A stretch of 64,000 nucleotides of DNA from Bradyrhizobium elkanii WSM2783 (GTDB taxonomy: Bacteria; Pseudomonadota; Alphaproteobacteria; Rhizobiales; Xanthobacteraceae): assembly GCF_000472865.1 (NCBI RefSeq), contig NZ_AXAP01000005.1:124001-188000 (forward strand). Reading direction: 5' to 3'. The position numbers and the translations under genes were made by a program. Below the pieces are notes generated by a model. That model had not been told where the DNA came from, made no database searches, and saw nothing but the letters and a program-made list of their open reading frames with translations. Position 1 is the stretch's first letter; each line of letters opens with the position of its first letter. Positions 18,231-28,179 of the stretch are shown here, piece after piece.

Positions 18231-19221
18231 GGCCGATGTCCTCCTCCGCGTCGACGATCTGCAGGTGCACTTTCCCGTGCACAAAGGCGCGGTGTTCCGC
18301 AAGCAAGTGGCGACGGTAAAGGCCGTCGACGGCGTCTCGTTCCAGTTGAAGCGCGGCGAAACGCTTGGCCTTGTCGGCGAAAGCGGTTGCGGAAAGTCGA
18401 CAACGGGCCTTGCAATCCTGCGGATGCTGGAGCCGTCTGGGGGGCGCATCGAGTTCGAGGGCAAGGACATCACCCATTTCGATAAGTCCAGCCTGCGTCC
18501 GCTGCGCCGGCGCATGCAGATGGTCTATCAGGACCCCTTCGGATCGCTCAATCCGCGCATGAAGGTCCGCGACATCATCGGCGAACCGCTCGAGGTTCAT
18601 GGCCTCGCGAACGACAGAAAGGCTTTTGATCAACGGATCGCGCAACTGATGCGGACGGTCGGGCTGCTGCCTGACATGGCCGACCGCTTTCCACACGAAT
18701 TCTCCGGCGGCCAGCGACAGCGGATCGGCATCGCGCGCGCGCTGGCGCTCGAGCCCGCGCTGATTATCTGCGATGAGCCAGTCTCCGCGCTTGACGTGTC
18801 GATCCAGGCGCAGGTCGTGAACGTCTTCGTCGAGCTGCAGCAGCGGCTCGGAATGGCCTACCTCTTCATCGCCCACGACCTTGCCGTGGTCCGCCACGTC
18901 AGTGACCGCATCGCGGTGATGTACCTTGGCAGGATCGTCGAGATCGCGGCGCGGGACGAGATCTATCGGAAGCCCCTCCATCCTTATACCCAGGCGCTGT
19001 TGGCGGCCGTGCCGGTCGCCGATCCCGTGGTCGAGGCTACCCGCAAGCGCGTTCCGGTCTCGGGCGAGGTGCCGAGCGCGATGAATCCGCCGTCCGGCTG
19101 CCGCTTCCATACGCGCTGTCCGCTTGCGATGGATCGCTGCCGACACGAGGATCCTGCGCTGCGCGACCTCGGTGCCGGTCGGGCCGTCGCCTGCCACCTG
19201 CACGACATGGCCGCACAATAA
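18223..19221 (+). CDS. Oligopeptide-type ABC transporter ATP-binding protein (DppF class)
   Basis: 332 residues. Walker [13 protein letters not shown]-loop [12 protein letters not shown], signature [15 protein letters not shown] and Walker [17 protein letters not shown] are visible. The C-terminal motif [15 protein letters not shown] is the DppF counterpart of the DppD cysteine motif. Its stop overlaps the regulator start by one base (TAATG). It forms a heterodimeric ATPase with the preceding protein. Confidence 0.92.
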   Translation: MSEADVLLRVDDLQVHFPVHKGAVFRKQVATVKAVDGVSFQLKRGETLGLVGESGCGKSTTGLAILRMLEPSGGRIEFEGKDITHFDKSSLRPLRRRMQMVYQDPFGSLNPRMKVRDIIGEPLEVHGLANDRKAFDQRIAQLMRTVGLLPDMADRFPHEFSGGQRQRIGIARALALEPALIICDEPVSALDVSIQAQVVNVFVELQQRLGMAYLFIAHDLAVVRHVSDRIAVMYLGRIVEIAARDEIYRKPLHPYTQALLAAVPVADPVVEATRKRVPVSGEVPSAMNPPSGCRFHTRCPLAMDRCRHEDPALRDLGAGRAVACHLHDMAAQ

Positions 19222-20483
19222 TGCCGTCCGAGAGGTCGACGCGGCGCGGTGATCCGGCTGCGTACACGCAAAAATACCTGAAGCGGCGCGAGGCGATCAT
19301 CGGAACCTCGGCGCGCCTCTTCAACCGCGATGGCCTGAAGGGTGCCACCCTTGCCGAGATCGCTGGGGATGTCGGGCTGCTGACCCACAGCATCACCTAT
19401 TACTATCGCCGCAAGGAGGATCTCGCGGCGGCCTGTCTGCTTGCGGCGATAGAGACAACCAAAACCGTGGTCCTCGACGCGGCACGGGAGAACCGGCCGG
19501 AAGACAGACTCCGCAGCTACGTATGCGGCTATGCCGATCTGTTGGCGGAGATCGCCACCGGCGCGCGGGACGAGCTGGTGTTCTTCAACGATATCCGCGC
19601 ATTGACCGGATCTCATGCGCGTCGCGTATTCGACGCCTACAACGATCTGTTCCGCAGCGTGCGCTCGCTCCTTCCCGCCGGCGAGTCGGCGGACGATCGC
19701 CTGTCGCGAAATGCCCGGACCCACCTCCTGCTGTCGCTCGTTAATATGATGCGGGCGTGGATCTCACGCTATGAGCCGTCCGACTATCGGCCAGCGGCTG
19801 AACGGATGTCTGCGATCCTGATCGATGGCCTTGCCCGATCGCCCAAGTCCTGGCGGGAAGGCGCAGCGCCCGAGCTCGGTTGGCCGCGAGCCGCGACCGC
19901 ACGGGATGTCGTTCCAGAGGCCTTCTTGCGCGCGGCCACCATGATGGTGAACGAACAGGGCTATCGCGGCGCATCGCTGGAGCGGATCGCGAGCAGCCTC
20001 AACCTGACCAAGGGATCGTTCTATCATCACTACGCGAGCAAGGACGAATTGATCATCGCCTGCTTCGAGCGAACCTTTGACGTGGTGCGGAGGATGCAGT
20101 CGCTCGCCATCGAGCGCAGCCCCTCCGGCTGGGCCCGCCTCTGCACGAGCGCGCGGGAACTCGTCCGCTTTCAACTGTCCGATCAGGGACCCCTGCTGCG
20201 GATCACCGCCTGGGGTGCGCTCCCGCTCGGCCAGCGCAAGGATGCCCAGGCCGGGCTCAACCGCCTCACCGAACGCTTCGGCAGGTTCATCGTCGAAGGA
20301 ATGGAACAGGGTCAGGTTCGCGTGCTCGACGCCTCCATTGCCGCGCAGCTCGTGTCGACGATGGTCAATGCTGCATCGGAGTTGGAGCGGTGGACACCAG
20401 CGATCACGGCGGAGAACGCAGTTCGGCTCTACGTTCGTCCCCTCTTCACCGGTCTGTTGTCGACAGAGAATTCGCTCGGCTAG
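19221..20483 (+). CDS. Tandem TetR-family regulator (two HTH domains in one chain)
   Basis: 420 residues carrying two complete TetR-type N-terminal DNA-binding regions. The first is at about residues 25-75 (LFNRDGLKGATLAEIAGDVG, then ITYYYRRKEDLAAAC). The second is at about 230-285 (MMVNEQGYRGASLERIASSL, then GSFYHHYASKDELIIACF). Each is followed by a helical ligand-binding-type region, so the chain is roughly two TetR proteins end to end. A normal TetR protein is about 200 residues and works as a dimer; this one could bind an operator as a monomer or hold two sites. It is the last gene of the peptide/opine importer operon and probably controls it. Confidence 0.88.
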   Translation: MPSERSTRRGDPAAYTQKYLKRREAIIGTSARLFNRDGLKGATLAEIAGDVGLLTHSITYYYRRKEDLAAACLLAAIETTKTVVLDAARENRPEDRLRSYVCGYADLLAEIATGARDELVFFNDIRALTGSHARRVFDAYNDLFRSVRSLLPAGESADDRLSRNARTHLLLSLVNMMRAWISRYEPSDYRPAAERMSAILIDGLARSPKSWREGAAPELGWPRAATARDVVPEAFLRAATMMVNEQGYRGASLERIASSLNLTKGSFYHHYASKDELIIACFERTFDVVRRMQSLAIERSPSGWARLCTSARELVRFQLSDQGPLLRITAWGALPLGQRKDAQAGLNRLTERFGRFIVEGMEQGQVRVLDASIAAQLVSTMVNAASELERWTPAITAENAVRLYVRPLFTGLLSTENSLG

Positions 20484-20526
20484 CGCATGATGAGTATTGT
20501 TTGAATCGGCGTGACCGCGGTTGTTC

Positions 20527-20656
20527 ACCTCTCCCATAGGGAGAGGTCGGCGCGTAGCGCCGGGTGAGGGGTTACGGTTCCTCGATGGAGCTCATCCCCC
20601 TCACCCGGATCGCATCTCACGATGCGATCCGACCTCTCCCCGATGGGGAGAGGTAA
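20527..20656. repeat. REP-like palindromic repeat (family A, copy 1)
   Basis: Compound inverted repeat filling most of the gap between the convergent tandem-TetR gene and histidine kinase gene. Outer hairpins are of the CCTCTCCC-n-GGGAGAGG type, and the inner GCGGGTGAGG-like and CCCTCACCCGG elements are inverted. Related copies are at 28766, 35735, 38377 and 63351. It may also act as a bidirectional terminator. Confidence 0.8.
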
Positions 20657-20701
20657 GGCACTTCCGACGTGGCGCCAACTCGACCTTAATCTCATCATGC
20701 T

Positions 20702-22078
20702 CTAATTCGCTGGCGCTGAGAACCAGAGCTTGAACTGAACACCCGGTGACTGATCGAGCAGCTCGATCCGGGCGCCATGGAGGTGGGCCACGGCGGCGAC
20801 GAGGCTCAGTCCAAGGCCGTTTCCAGGCGTGTAGCGGCTCTGCTCGAGCCGGTAAAACCGCTTGAAGACGTGGTCGCGTTCGCCGGGAGGAATTCCGGGC
20901 CCGTCATCGGTGATCGCAATGACGGCCTCCTCATCGACGTTTTCGCAGGCAACGACGATCTTGCCACCGGCGCGACCGTGCTTGATGGCATTGTCCACGA
21001 GGTTGGCGATGGCATCGAACAACAGATCGCGGTCGCCGGTCACCCGCACCTCGCGGTCGCCAGTGATGGAGAGATCGGTACCGTCGCGCTCCGCCGCGGC
21101 GTCATAGAGTTCCACGACCTCGCTTGCGATCTCGACCAGGTTCACGTTGCGAAACGCACCCTTGCGCACCTGGGTCTCGATGTGCGCGATCCGCGTGATC
21201 GAGGAGAACATCCCCAGGACGGCATCGAGGTCCGCGATCGTGTCGCCGATCAGCGCTAGATCTTTCTCGCCGATACGTTCGCCGTGATAGGCCTTCTCCA
21301 GCCGTCCGCGCATCCGGGTGAGCGGTGTCCGCAGATCATGGGCGACATTGTCGCTCACCTGCTTGACGTCTCCCATCAAGGCCTCGATGCGGTCGAGCAT
21401 CAGGTTCAGGTTCTCCGCTACACGATCCCATTCGTCATGGCTGCCGCGCAGCGGAATGCGCTTGTCGAGGCCACTTTGCATGATAGCCCGGCTGGTGGCG
21501 TTGATCTCTTCTATTCGTCCCACTGTCCGCTGCGTGACCAGGATGCTCGCCACCACCGCAACCACGAACATCAGGAAAATGATTGCAATCACCGCCGCCC
21601 AGATCTTGGCGGCAAAGCTGTCGAGGTCGCTGATGTCAGTTCCTACCAGCAGACGATCGCCGCCCGGCAGCGTTGCAGACATGGCACGAAACCGCGATTG
21701 GCTTGCGGCATCCGGCGCACGAGGGGCATGAAACTCCGTCCATCCCTGCGCAGTCGTGGCCGCCGAAGGCCATTTGTCGAGATTCCCGGCGAGAACGGCG
21801 GACGCATGATCGACCAGAAGATACAGTTTTTCTGCGGAACTGCTGTCGGCCACCCGGTTTCGGATCAGCTCAATCAATTCCTTGCGTCCTGATCGCTCGT
21901 AAGCGCCGAGCAGGCCGGAATATTCGGCCATGATGGCCTGATCTGATCGGCTGCGCACGAAAGAGGCGGTCGACAGATAGACATAGGCGAAGATGGCGGC
22001 GGCGATTACGCCAAAGGTCACGATCGCGGCCAGCGCCAGCTTGAAGGTCGTCGACCTCAGGGTATCAGCCAGGAGCAC
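20702..22078 (-). CDS. Sensor histidine kinase (two-component system)
   Basis: 458-residue membrane kinase. An N-terminal membrane segment is followed by a periplasmic sensor region (about 35-165), a second membrane segment (AVIAIIFLMFVVAVVASIL) and a HAMP region. The HisKA H-box is VAHDLRTPLTRMRG and the ATPase motifs are DNAIKHG, DDGPGIPP and GNGLGLSL. Its start overlaps the response-regulator gene by 14 bases, so the pair is co-expressed. The signal sensed is unknown. Confidence 0.92.
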   Translation of the reverse strand: MLLADTLRSTTFKLALAAIVTFGVIAAAIFAYVYLSTASFVRSRSDQAIMAEYSGLLGAYERSGRKELIELIRNRVADSSSAEKLYLLVDHASAVLAGNLDKWPSAATTAQGWTEFHAPRAPDAASQSRFRAMSATLPGGDRLLVGTDISDLDSFAAKIWAAVIAIIFLMFVVAVVASILVTQRTVGRIEEINATSRAIMQSGLDKRIPLRGSHDEWDRVAENLNLMLDRIEALMGDVKQVSDNVAHDLRTPLTRMRGRLEKAYHGERIGEKDLALIGDTIADLDAVLGMFSSITRIAHIETQVRKGAFRNVNLVEIASEVVELYDAAAERDGTDLSITGDREVRVTGDRDLLFDAIANLVDNAIKHGRAGGKIVVACENVDEEAVIAITDDGPGIPPGERDHVFKRFYRLEQSRYTPGNGLGLSLVAAVAHLHGARIELLDQSPGVQFKLWFSAPAN

Positions 22079-22757
22079 GGAGACAGTACCCCATGCCGCG
22101 GACGGTATGGATCAACGGATAGGCCTGCTGGTCGTCGACCTTGCGACGCACGCGTCCGACATAGACGTCGATGATATTGGTCGAGGGATCGAAGTGGAGA
22201 TCCCACACGTGCTGCAGCAGCATCGCGCGGGAGACAACGCGGCCTTCGTTGCGGACCAGATACTCCAGAAGCTGGAATTCCCGCGGAAGCAGTGGAATGG
22301 CCTTGCCGCCGCGGTTGGCGGTGCGCGAGATCAGGTCGATGGCGAGATCGCCGACCCGCAGAATGGTGTCCTTGGCGATGGTCTCGCTGCGCCGGCCAAG
22401 CGCTTCCAGCCGCGCCAGCAATTCGACAAAGGAGAAGGGCTTGACCAGATAATCATCGCCGCCGGCGCGCAGGCCACGGACCCGATCATCGACCTCGCCG
22501 AGCGCGCTGATGATCAGGAAGGGAGCAGCGACGCCACCGTCGCGCAATTGACGCATGACCGTGAGGCCATCGATGTCGGGAAGCATGCGGTCGATCGTGA
22601 TCACGGCATGATCGCGAGACGTGCCGCGCCGCAGCGCTTCGTTGCCGCTCGCGGCCAGATCCACCTCATAGCCGCTGCTCGTGAGTTGCTCGGCGAGTTG
22701 GCCGGCAGTTTCCGCGTCGTCCTCGACGACGAGAATGCGGCGATGACCTGCCGTCAT
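22065..22757 (-). CDS. OmpR-family response regulator
   Basis: 230 residues starting at ATG 22757 (MTAGHRRILVVEDD); the longer open frame from 22895 adds non-conserved residues. The receiver domain has the acidic pair EDD, the phospho-acceptor Asp56 in TIDRMLPDIDG and a conserved Lys in YLVKPFSF. The C-terminal winged helix contains LLPREFQLLEYLVRN and TNIIDVYVGRVRRKV. It partners the overlapping kinase and possibly regulates the secreted glycine-rich protein gene just upstream; that last point is inference from position. Confidence 0.92.
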   Translation of the reverse strand: MTAGHRRILVVEDDAETAGQLAEQLTSSGYEVDLAASGNEALRRGTSRDHAVITIDRMLPDIDGLTVMRQLRDGGVAAPFLIISALGEVDDRVRGLRAGGDDYLVKPFSFVELLARLEALGRRSETIAKDTILRVGDLAIDLISRTANRGGKAIPLLPREFQLLEYLVRNEGRVVSRAMLLQHVWDLHFDPSTNIIDVYVGRVRRKVDDQQAYPLIHTVRGMGYCLRAPG

Positions 22758-22959
22758 GGTGTTCTTCCGAATGACTGGCCACGAACGCGCGGCGTTCCTG
22801 CAGTCCAGGACGTCGCGCAGCTGGCTTTGTCGGAGACGCTCATCGTACTCCGATGGTTGCGCGGGACGGCTCACATGAATGTGACGGTCACCCAAGGCCC
22901 ACCCGGCGAGGCCGCGCCGGAAGGTGCCGTGTCGCGCTCATCACACCGTGGTTCGGCAG

Positions 22960-23568
22960 TCAGTAGTAACCGTCGTACCCGCAGACGTTGACCCACCGCA
23001 GCCCATAGCCCGTCCACACTTGGGTCCAGCAGTCGTCGTAGTAGCCAGCGTAGGCGGCGTAGCCGAAGGGCACGCCGATGAACGCAAAGCGATTGAAGCG
23101 GTTGCGGAAGAAGCGGTTATGGAAGCCATGCCGGAAGGCTGCGCTTCGAAAAGCTGCGCCTCGAAAGCCGGGGCTCGCGAAGCGCGGCGCGAATGCAGCA
23201 TTCGCATTCGCGAACCGCGCACCGGCAAACCGCCCACCCACAAAACGCGGTCCTCCGCCGATGGCGCCGAAACGAGGACCGCCGCCGATAGCGGCAAAAC
23301 GCGGTCCTCCGCCCATGCCGCCGAAGCGCGTTCCTCCGCCTATGGCGTGCATCCCGCCTCCGAAGCCGCCGCCGCGGAAACCTCCGGCCATACCACCGCC
23401 GCGGAAGCCTCCGCCCATGCCGCCGCCGTGAAAGCCGCCGCCCATGCCGCCGCCATGGAAGCCACCGCCGCCGCCCCCGAAGCCACCGCGAGCGAAGGCC
23501 GGCGACGCGAACGCAAGCGCGGTCGTGAGCGCACCCGCGATAAGGGAATTGACGAGCTTGCTCTTCAT
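22960..23568 (-). CDS. Secreted glycine-rich repeat protein
   Basis: 202-residue protein starting at ATG 23568, preceded by GGAGGAATCGGG. A signal peptide (MKSKLVNSLIAGALTTALAF, ending ASPAFA) is followed by short glycine-rich repeats of the GGGFHGGGMGGGF type and then GGGPRF repeats. After that comes an Arg/Phe-rich stretch and a C-terminus with two Cys (YYDDCW and VNVCGYDGYY) that could form a disulfide. No enzymatic motif is visible. Such proteins are common in Bradyrhizobium, and a cell-surface or matrix role is possible but unproven. The proline-rich open frames on the opposite strand are mirror images of the repeats. Confidence 0.75.
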   Translation of the reverse strand: MKSKLVNSLIAGALTTALAFASPAFARGGFGGGGGGFHGGGMGGGFHGGGMGGGFRGGGMAGGFRGGGFGGGMHAIGGGTRFGGMGGGPRFAAIGGGPRFGAIGGGPRFVGGRFAGARFANANAAFAPRFASPGFRGAAFRSAAFRHGFHNRFFRNRFNRFAFIGVPFGYAAYAGYYDDCWTQVWTGYGLRWVNVCGYDGYY

Positions 23569-23717
23569 CCCGATTCCTCCCTGGTTGAATTGCAGCGACG
23601 CATCGCGTCGCAACAGGAGAACGATCAGGAGAGCTAAAAGCTCCTTCAACTTCAACTGACAAAGGCGACAGATTCTGACACGGAAGTTAGCTTCCGTGTC
23701 AGACTAAGCAGTTCCGC

Positions 23718-26039
23718 TCAGCGTAACGGCTTGCCGTTCTTCTCGCTGGCGCGGCGGAAGGCGTCGGCGAAGGCGTTGCCGGGTTGTTCTTGCTTGCGCG
23801 GGGCGGAGGACGTCATTGGCCCGCGAACACGGTCGCTCGACGAGCCCTTCGAATCCTTCTTGCCGGTCTCATCATCGAGCCGCAGCGTCAGCGCGATGCG
23901 CTTGCGGGCGACTTCGACGTCGAGCACCTTCACCTTGACGATGTCGCCGGGTTTGACGACCTCGCGTGGATCCTTGATGAAGGTCCTGGACATCGCCGAG
24001 ATGTGCACCAGACCGTCCTGATGCACGCCGATATCGACGAAGGCGCCGAAGGCGGCGACATTGGTGACGGTGCCCTCGAGGATCATGCCGACTCTGAGGT
24101 CCTTGATCTCCTCGACGCCTTCCTTGAACACCGCGGCCTTGAACGCCGGACGGGGATCGCGGCCGGGCTTTTCCAGTTCGCGCAGGATGTCGGTGACCGT
24201 CGGCAGACCAAAGGTCTCGTCCACGAACGACTGCGGCTTCAACTGGCGCATGATCTCGCTGTTGCCGATCAGAGCCTTGATGTCGCTCTTGGTCGCCGTG
24301 AGAATCCGGCGCACCACCGGATAGGCCTCGGGGTGCACGCCCGAGGCATCGAGCGGATCCTCGCCGTCGTTGATGCGCAGGAAGCCCGCGCATTGCTCGA
24401 AGGCCTTCGGCCCCAGCCGCGGCACCTCCTTCAGCGCCTTGCGCGACTTGAACGGGCCATTCGAGTCGCGGTGCTGCACGATGCTTTGCGCCAAGCCCGG
24501 GCCGATGCCCGACACCCGCGACAGCAGCGGCACGGAGGCGGTGTTGACATCGACGCCGACGGCATTCACGCAGTCTTCCACGACGGCGTCGAGCGAGCGT
24601 GCGAGCTTGCTCTCGCCGAGATCGTGCTGATACTGGCCGACGCCGATCGCCTTGGGATCGATCTTCACGAGTTCGGCGAGCGGATCCTGCAGGCGCCGCG
24701 CGATCGACACCGCGCCGCGCAGGGTGACGTCGAGCCCCGGTAGTTCCTCGGATGCATAGGCCGAAGCCGAATAGACCGAAGCGCCGGCCTCCGAGACGAC
24801 GATCTTCGTCATATTCAGGTCCGGCAGCCGCTTCACCAGTTCGGTTGCGAGCTTATCGGTCTCGCGCGAGGCGGTGCCGTTGCCGATCGCGATCAGGTTG
24901 ACGCGGTGCTGAATCGCGAGCTTGCCGAGGATCGCGAGCGCCTCATCCCACTGGCGCTGCGGCTCGTGCGGATAGACCGCTGTCGTCGCCAATACCTTGC
25001 CGGTCGCATCGACGACGGCGACCTTGACGCCGGTGCGATAGCCGGGATCGAGCCCCATGGTGACGCGCGCGCCGGCCGGCGCCGCCAGCAGCAGGTCGCG
25101 CAGGTTGGAAGCGAACACCCGCACGCCTTCGGTCTCCGCCGCGGTCCACAGCCGCATGCGCAGGTCGATGTTGAGATGCACCTGGATCTTGGTGCGCCAC
25201 GCCCAGCGCACGGTTTCGATCAGCCATTTGTCGCCGGGACGGCCGAGATCGGAAATGGCGAAGCGCTTCATAATCTTCAATTCGTAAGCGCTGGGCACGC
25301 CAGCCACCGGCGGCTCAGCCTCCGGCTGCATCTGCAGATCGAGAATCTCCTCCTTCTCGCCGCGGAACAGCGCCAGGATGCGGTGCGACGGCAGCTTGTG
25401 CAGCGGCTCGCTGAAGTCGAAATAGTCCTTGAACTTTTCGCCCTCGGTCTTCTTGCCCTTGCGCACGGTCGAGACCATGCGCGCGTTCGCCCACACCTCC
25501 TCGCGCAGCGCGCCGATCAGATCGGCATCCTCGTCGAAGCGCTCGACCAGGATCGCGCGCGCGCCTTCCAGCGCCGCGGCCACGTCGGCCACCCCCTTGT
25601 CGGCATCGACAAAGGCTGCCGCCTGCGCTTTCGGATCATGCTGCGGCTGCGTCATCAACAGCTCGGACAACGGTTCGAGCCCGGCTTCCTTGGCGATCTC
25701 GGCCTTGGTGCGGCGCTTCGGCTTGTAGGGAAGATAGATATCCTCGAGACGCGCCTTGTTGTCGGCAGCCATGATCTGCGCTTCGAGCGCGGCATCGAGC
25801 TTGCCCTGCTCGCGGATCGAATTGAGGATCGCGGTGCGGCGCTCCTCGAGTTCGCGCAGATAGGTGAGCCGTTCTTCCAGCGTGCGCAACTGCGCGTCAT
25901 CGAGCGCGCCGGTCAATTCCTTGCGATAGCGGGCAATGAACGGCACCGTGGCGCCGCCGTCGAGCAGCGTGACGGCCGCCTCGACCTGCTGCTCGCGCAC
26001 GCCAAGCTCTTGCGCAATCTGCTGATGAATCTTTGCCAC
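23718..26039 (-). CDS. tex: RNA-binding transcription accessory protein Tex
   Basis: 773 residues, full-length for Tex. The N-terminal helical region carries the signature [18 protein letters not shown] and [21 protein letters not shown] YqgF/RNase-H-like central domain has [19 protein letters not shown]. Helix-hairpin-helix motifs lie near residue 500 ([19 protein letters not shown]). A C-terminal S1 domain ([20 protein letters not shown]) is followed by a charged tail. It binds nucleic acid and influences transcription; exact targets in this organism are unknown. It is a stand-alone gene; the 292-base gap upstream (26040-26331), shared with the AAA+ gene, shows no gene. Confidence 0.95.
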   Translation of the reverse strand: MAKIHQQIAQELGVREQQVEAAVTLLDGGATVPFIARYRKELTGALDDAQLRTLEERLTYLRELEERRTAILNSIREQGKLDAALEAQIMAADNKARLEDIYLPYKPKRRTKAEIAKEAGLEPLSELLMTQPQHDPKAQAAAFVDADKGVADVAAALEGARAILVERFDEDADLIGALREEVWANARMVSTVRKGKKTEGEKFKDYFDFSEPLHKLPSHRILALFRGEKEEILDLQMQPEAEPPVAGVPSAYELKIMKRFAISDLGRPGDKWLIETVRWAWRTKIQVHLNIDLRMRLWTAAETEGVRVFASNLRDLLLAAPAGARVTMGLDPGYRTGVKVAVVDATGKVLATTAVYPHEPQRQWDEALAILGKLAIQHRVNLIAIGNGTASRETDKLATELVKRLPDLNMTKIVVSEAGASVYSASAYASEELPGLDVTLRGAVSIARRLQDPLAELVKIDPKAIGVGQYQHDLGESKLARSLDAVVEDCVNAVGVDVNTASVPLLSRVSGIGPGLAQSIVQHRDSNGPFKSRKALKEVPRLGPKAFEQCAGFLRINDGEDPLDASGVHPEAYPVVRRILTATKSDIKALIGNSEIMRQLKPQSFVDETFGLPTVTDILRELEKPGRDPRPAFKAAVFKEGVEEIKDLRVGMILEGTVTNVAAFGAFVDIGVHQDGLVHISAMSRTFIKDPREVVKPGDIVKVKVLDVEVARKRIALTLRLDDETGKKDSKGSSSDRVRGPMTSSAPRKQEQPGNAFADAFRRASEKNGKPLR

Positions 26040-26331
26040 GCAATTCCCCTGAACAACTTCGACGCAACCGAACCGCCGGTCGCGAGGCGCCGCTTATGGA
26101 CCATGCCCGCCGATTTGATCAAGCGGCGGTGAGAGACAGTTCACAAGCGCGGCCCGCGCGAACGGCGAATCGGTATCGCGGTCTGTGCGCCGTCAATCTG
26201 CCGAAGATGTGTCGAATCGTCTTCCAGCGAAGTGCTCGAAGATTTCCTGCCTGGCCCGCTTGACGAACGGCACGTTTCATGATGTTCTTTTTTTGTTCTT
26301 TCGATCTTAAGTTGCGTTAAAGAGGTATTTC

Positions 26332-28056
26332 ATGGACGACGGGTATACCGGCGCCGAATCGTTTCAGTTTACCTTCCACAATGATGATACGCCTCGAGAG
26401 TTCGTCAGAGAGCTCTTGCGCGCCGTGTTCGGCAAGTCGGAGCGGGAGGCGATCCTGTTCGCGGCGGAGATCGACCAGCAGGGCAGCGCGACCTGTGGCC
26501 CCTATCCGTCTCGGGTCGCCGCGGCCTTATGGAAAACCGCGCAACAACGCATCAACGCGGCCGGGCATGGTCTTCAGATCACCAGCGAAGCGGTAAGGAC
26601 CAGCGGCCCCTGCGATTTGTGCGGCGCGCCGCCGCCGGTGCAGGAGGTGCAGCTCGACGACAAGATCGCCTGCCTCTGCAGCGACTGCCTGCTCGCGGCA
26701 AGGGATGCATCCGAAAAATTGCAGGGCGACGAGTTCAGATACACATACGTCGCGATCGATTGGCATTTTGCCGGCATTCCACGCAATCAGCTCGTGACGC
26801 GGGCGCGCGGCTTTCCGGGTCACATGCGTGCGGACGTTCAGGTCGCGCTGGATCGATTGCTCTCTTCACCGATCCACTTCTTCGGCGTTCACGAAGAATA
26901 TCGCTACGAGACGCTGACCTTTGCGGGATTGATGAACGACGGGCGCAATGCGCCAGTGATCGCTCCCCCGCAGTACTATGACGTCGATGTCGGCGAGCCG
27001 GCAGCGGTAAAGTGTCTCAACAACGGATTGTGGCTGTGCCGCGCCGGCGAACTTCGCTACGCGGTGCTGCTGTCCATTTATCGCGAATCCCGCAACGAGG
27101 ACGCGATCCGGATCGAGATCGCGGTGCCGACCGGCGCAGCCGGCGACACCTTCGTTCAGCGCTGTTTTTCGGAGCTCGAGCAAGCGGTGCAGGCAGCGCG
27201 CTCCTATCGCGGCAAGGTTCTTTCGCTCGACGGCGGAGCTGAATATCGCGGACGTTCAAGGGGCATAACGGTGCACCGGCTGCCGCCCGTCGATCGCGAG
27301 GCCGTTATCCTGCCTGAACCGACCCTAAGACTGCTTGAACGCAACGTGCTGAACTTTGTCGGCAGCCGCGACGCGCTGCGCCGGCTTGGCCAGTCGACGC
27401 GCAAGGGCATCCTGCTCTATGGGCCGCCGGGCACTGGCAAGACTCACACCATCCGCTATCTCGCCACCAATCTGCCGGGACATACGACGCTGATCATCAC
27501 CGCCGAACAGATCGGGCTGCTCGAAGCTTACATGAATCTGGCGCGACTGCTGCAGCCGACGATGGTCGTGATCGAGGACGTGGACCTGATCGCCGTCGAC
27601 CGCGAGTTGATGGGTCCGTGCGAGGAATCGCTGCTCAACAAGCTGCTGAACGAGATGGACGGATTGAAGGAGGATGCCGACATCCTGTTCGTGCTCACCA
27701 CCAACCGTCCCGAAGAGCTTGAAAGCGCGCTGGCCGGCCGGCCCGGCCGCATCGACCAGGCGATCGAGGTGCCGCTGCCGGATGCGATCGGCCGCGGCAA
27801 GCTGGTGCGGCTCTACGGCAGGAGCCTGCCGCTCGAGGACAGCATCGTCGACGAGGGGGTGCGGCGCACCGACGGCGTCAGCGCCGCCTTCATCAAGGAG
27901 CTGATGCGACGCCTCGCGCAGGCCAGCATCGCGCGCGACGGTGGCAAGTCGGTAATATCAGCCGACATCGACGAGGCGCTCGACGACATGCTGTTCGCCG
28001 GCGGCCGGCTCAATGTGAAATTGCTCGGCGGCGCGCAGGAGATGGCCGCGGAGTGA
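26332..28056 (+). CDS. ClpS-like / ClpX-type zinc finger / AAA+ ATPase fusion protein
   Basis: 574-residue protein. Residues 10-88 match the ClpS adaptor fold: HNDDTPREFVRELLRAVFGK, then QGSATCGPYPSRVAAALWKT and AGHGLQITSEA. Residues 94-119 form a Cys4 site like the ClpX N-terminal zinc domain (CDLC ... CSDC). Residues 135-330 are an unfamiliar middle domain. The AAA+ module follows: Walker A GPPGTGKT (364-371), Walker B-like MVVIEDVD (411-418, with E-D order as in BCS1-type AAA proteins), sensor Asn in TTNRPEEL and Arg-finger region GRPGRIDQ. Relative to E. coli ClpS, the Tyr of NDDYTP is absent and the position of His66 is Asp, so N-degron binding may differ. It may be an unfoldase with its own adaptor. 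ATG 26332 has AAAGAGG 6 bases upstream. Confidence 0.8.
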   Translation: MDDGYTGAESFQFTFHNDDTPREFVRELLRAVFGKSEREAILFAAEIDQQGSATCGPYPSRVAAALWKTAQQRINAAGHGLQITSEAVRTSGPCDLCGAPPPVQEVQLDDKIACLCSDCLLAARDASEKLQGDEFRYTYVAIDWHFAGIPRNQLVTRARGFPGHMRADVQVALDRLLSSPIHFFGVHEEYRYETLTFAGLMNDGRNAPVIAPPQYYDVDVGEPAAVKCLNNGLWLCRAGELRYAVLLSIYRESRNEDAIRIEIAVPTGAAGDTFVQRCFSELEQAVQAARSYRGKVLSLDGGAEYRGRSRGITVHRLPPVDREAVILPEPTLRLLERNVLNFVGSRDALRRLGQSTRKGILLYGPPGTGKTHTIRYLATNLPGHTTLIITAEQIGLLEAYMNLARLLQPTMVVIEDVDLIAVDRELMGPCEESLLNKLLNEMDGLKEDADILFVLTTNRPEELESALAGRPGRIDQAIEVPLPDAIGRGKLVRLYGRSLPLEDSIVDEGVRRTDGVSAAFIKELMRRLAQASIARDGGKSVISADIDEALDDMLFAGGRLNVKLLGGAQEMAAE

Positions 28057-28179
28057 CGCGCCCTGGGTGGAGGGCCGTCGCGCGGACTCCGGTTGGAGCG
28101 ACGGCGGCGGGCCCCTTCTTTCGGCGCCGCTCCACCCTATATCAGGGCTGCCCCTCGCACGCTCAGAAGGACCGCCGGC

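Noticed and set aside
23078..23431. Proline-rich open frame on the plus strand
   Set aside because: It is the complement of the glycine-rich repeats of the secreted protein at 22960-23568 and has no ribosome site.
22960..23568. CRISPR-like or tandem DNA repeat in the glycine-rich gene
   Set aside because: The repeats are short, irregular and in frame with a protein coding sequence; no spacer structure.
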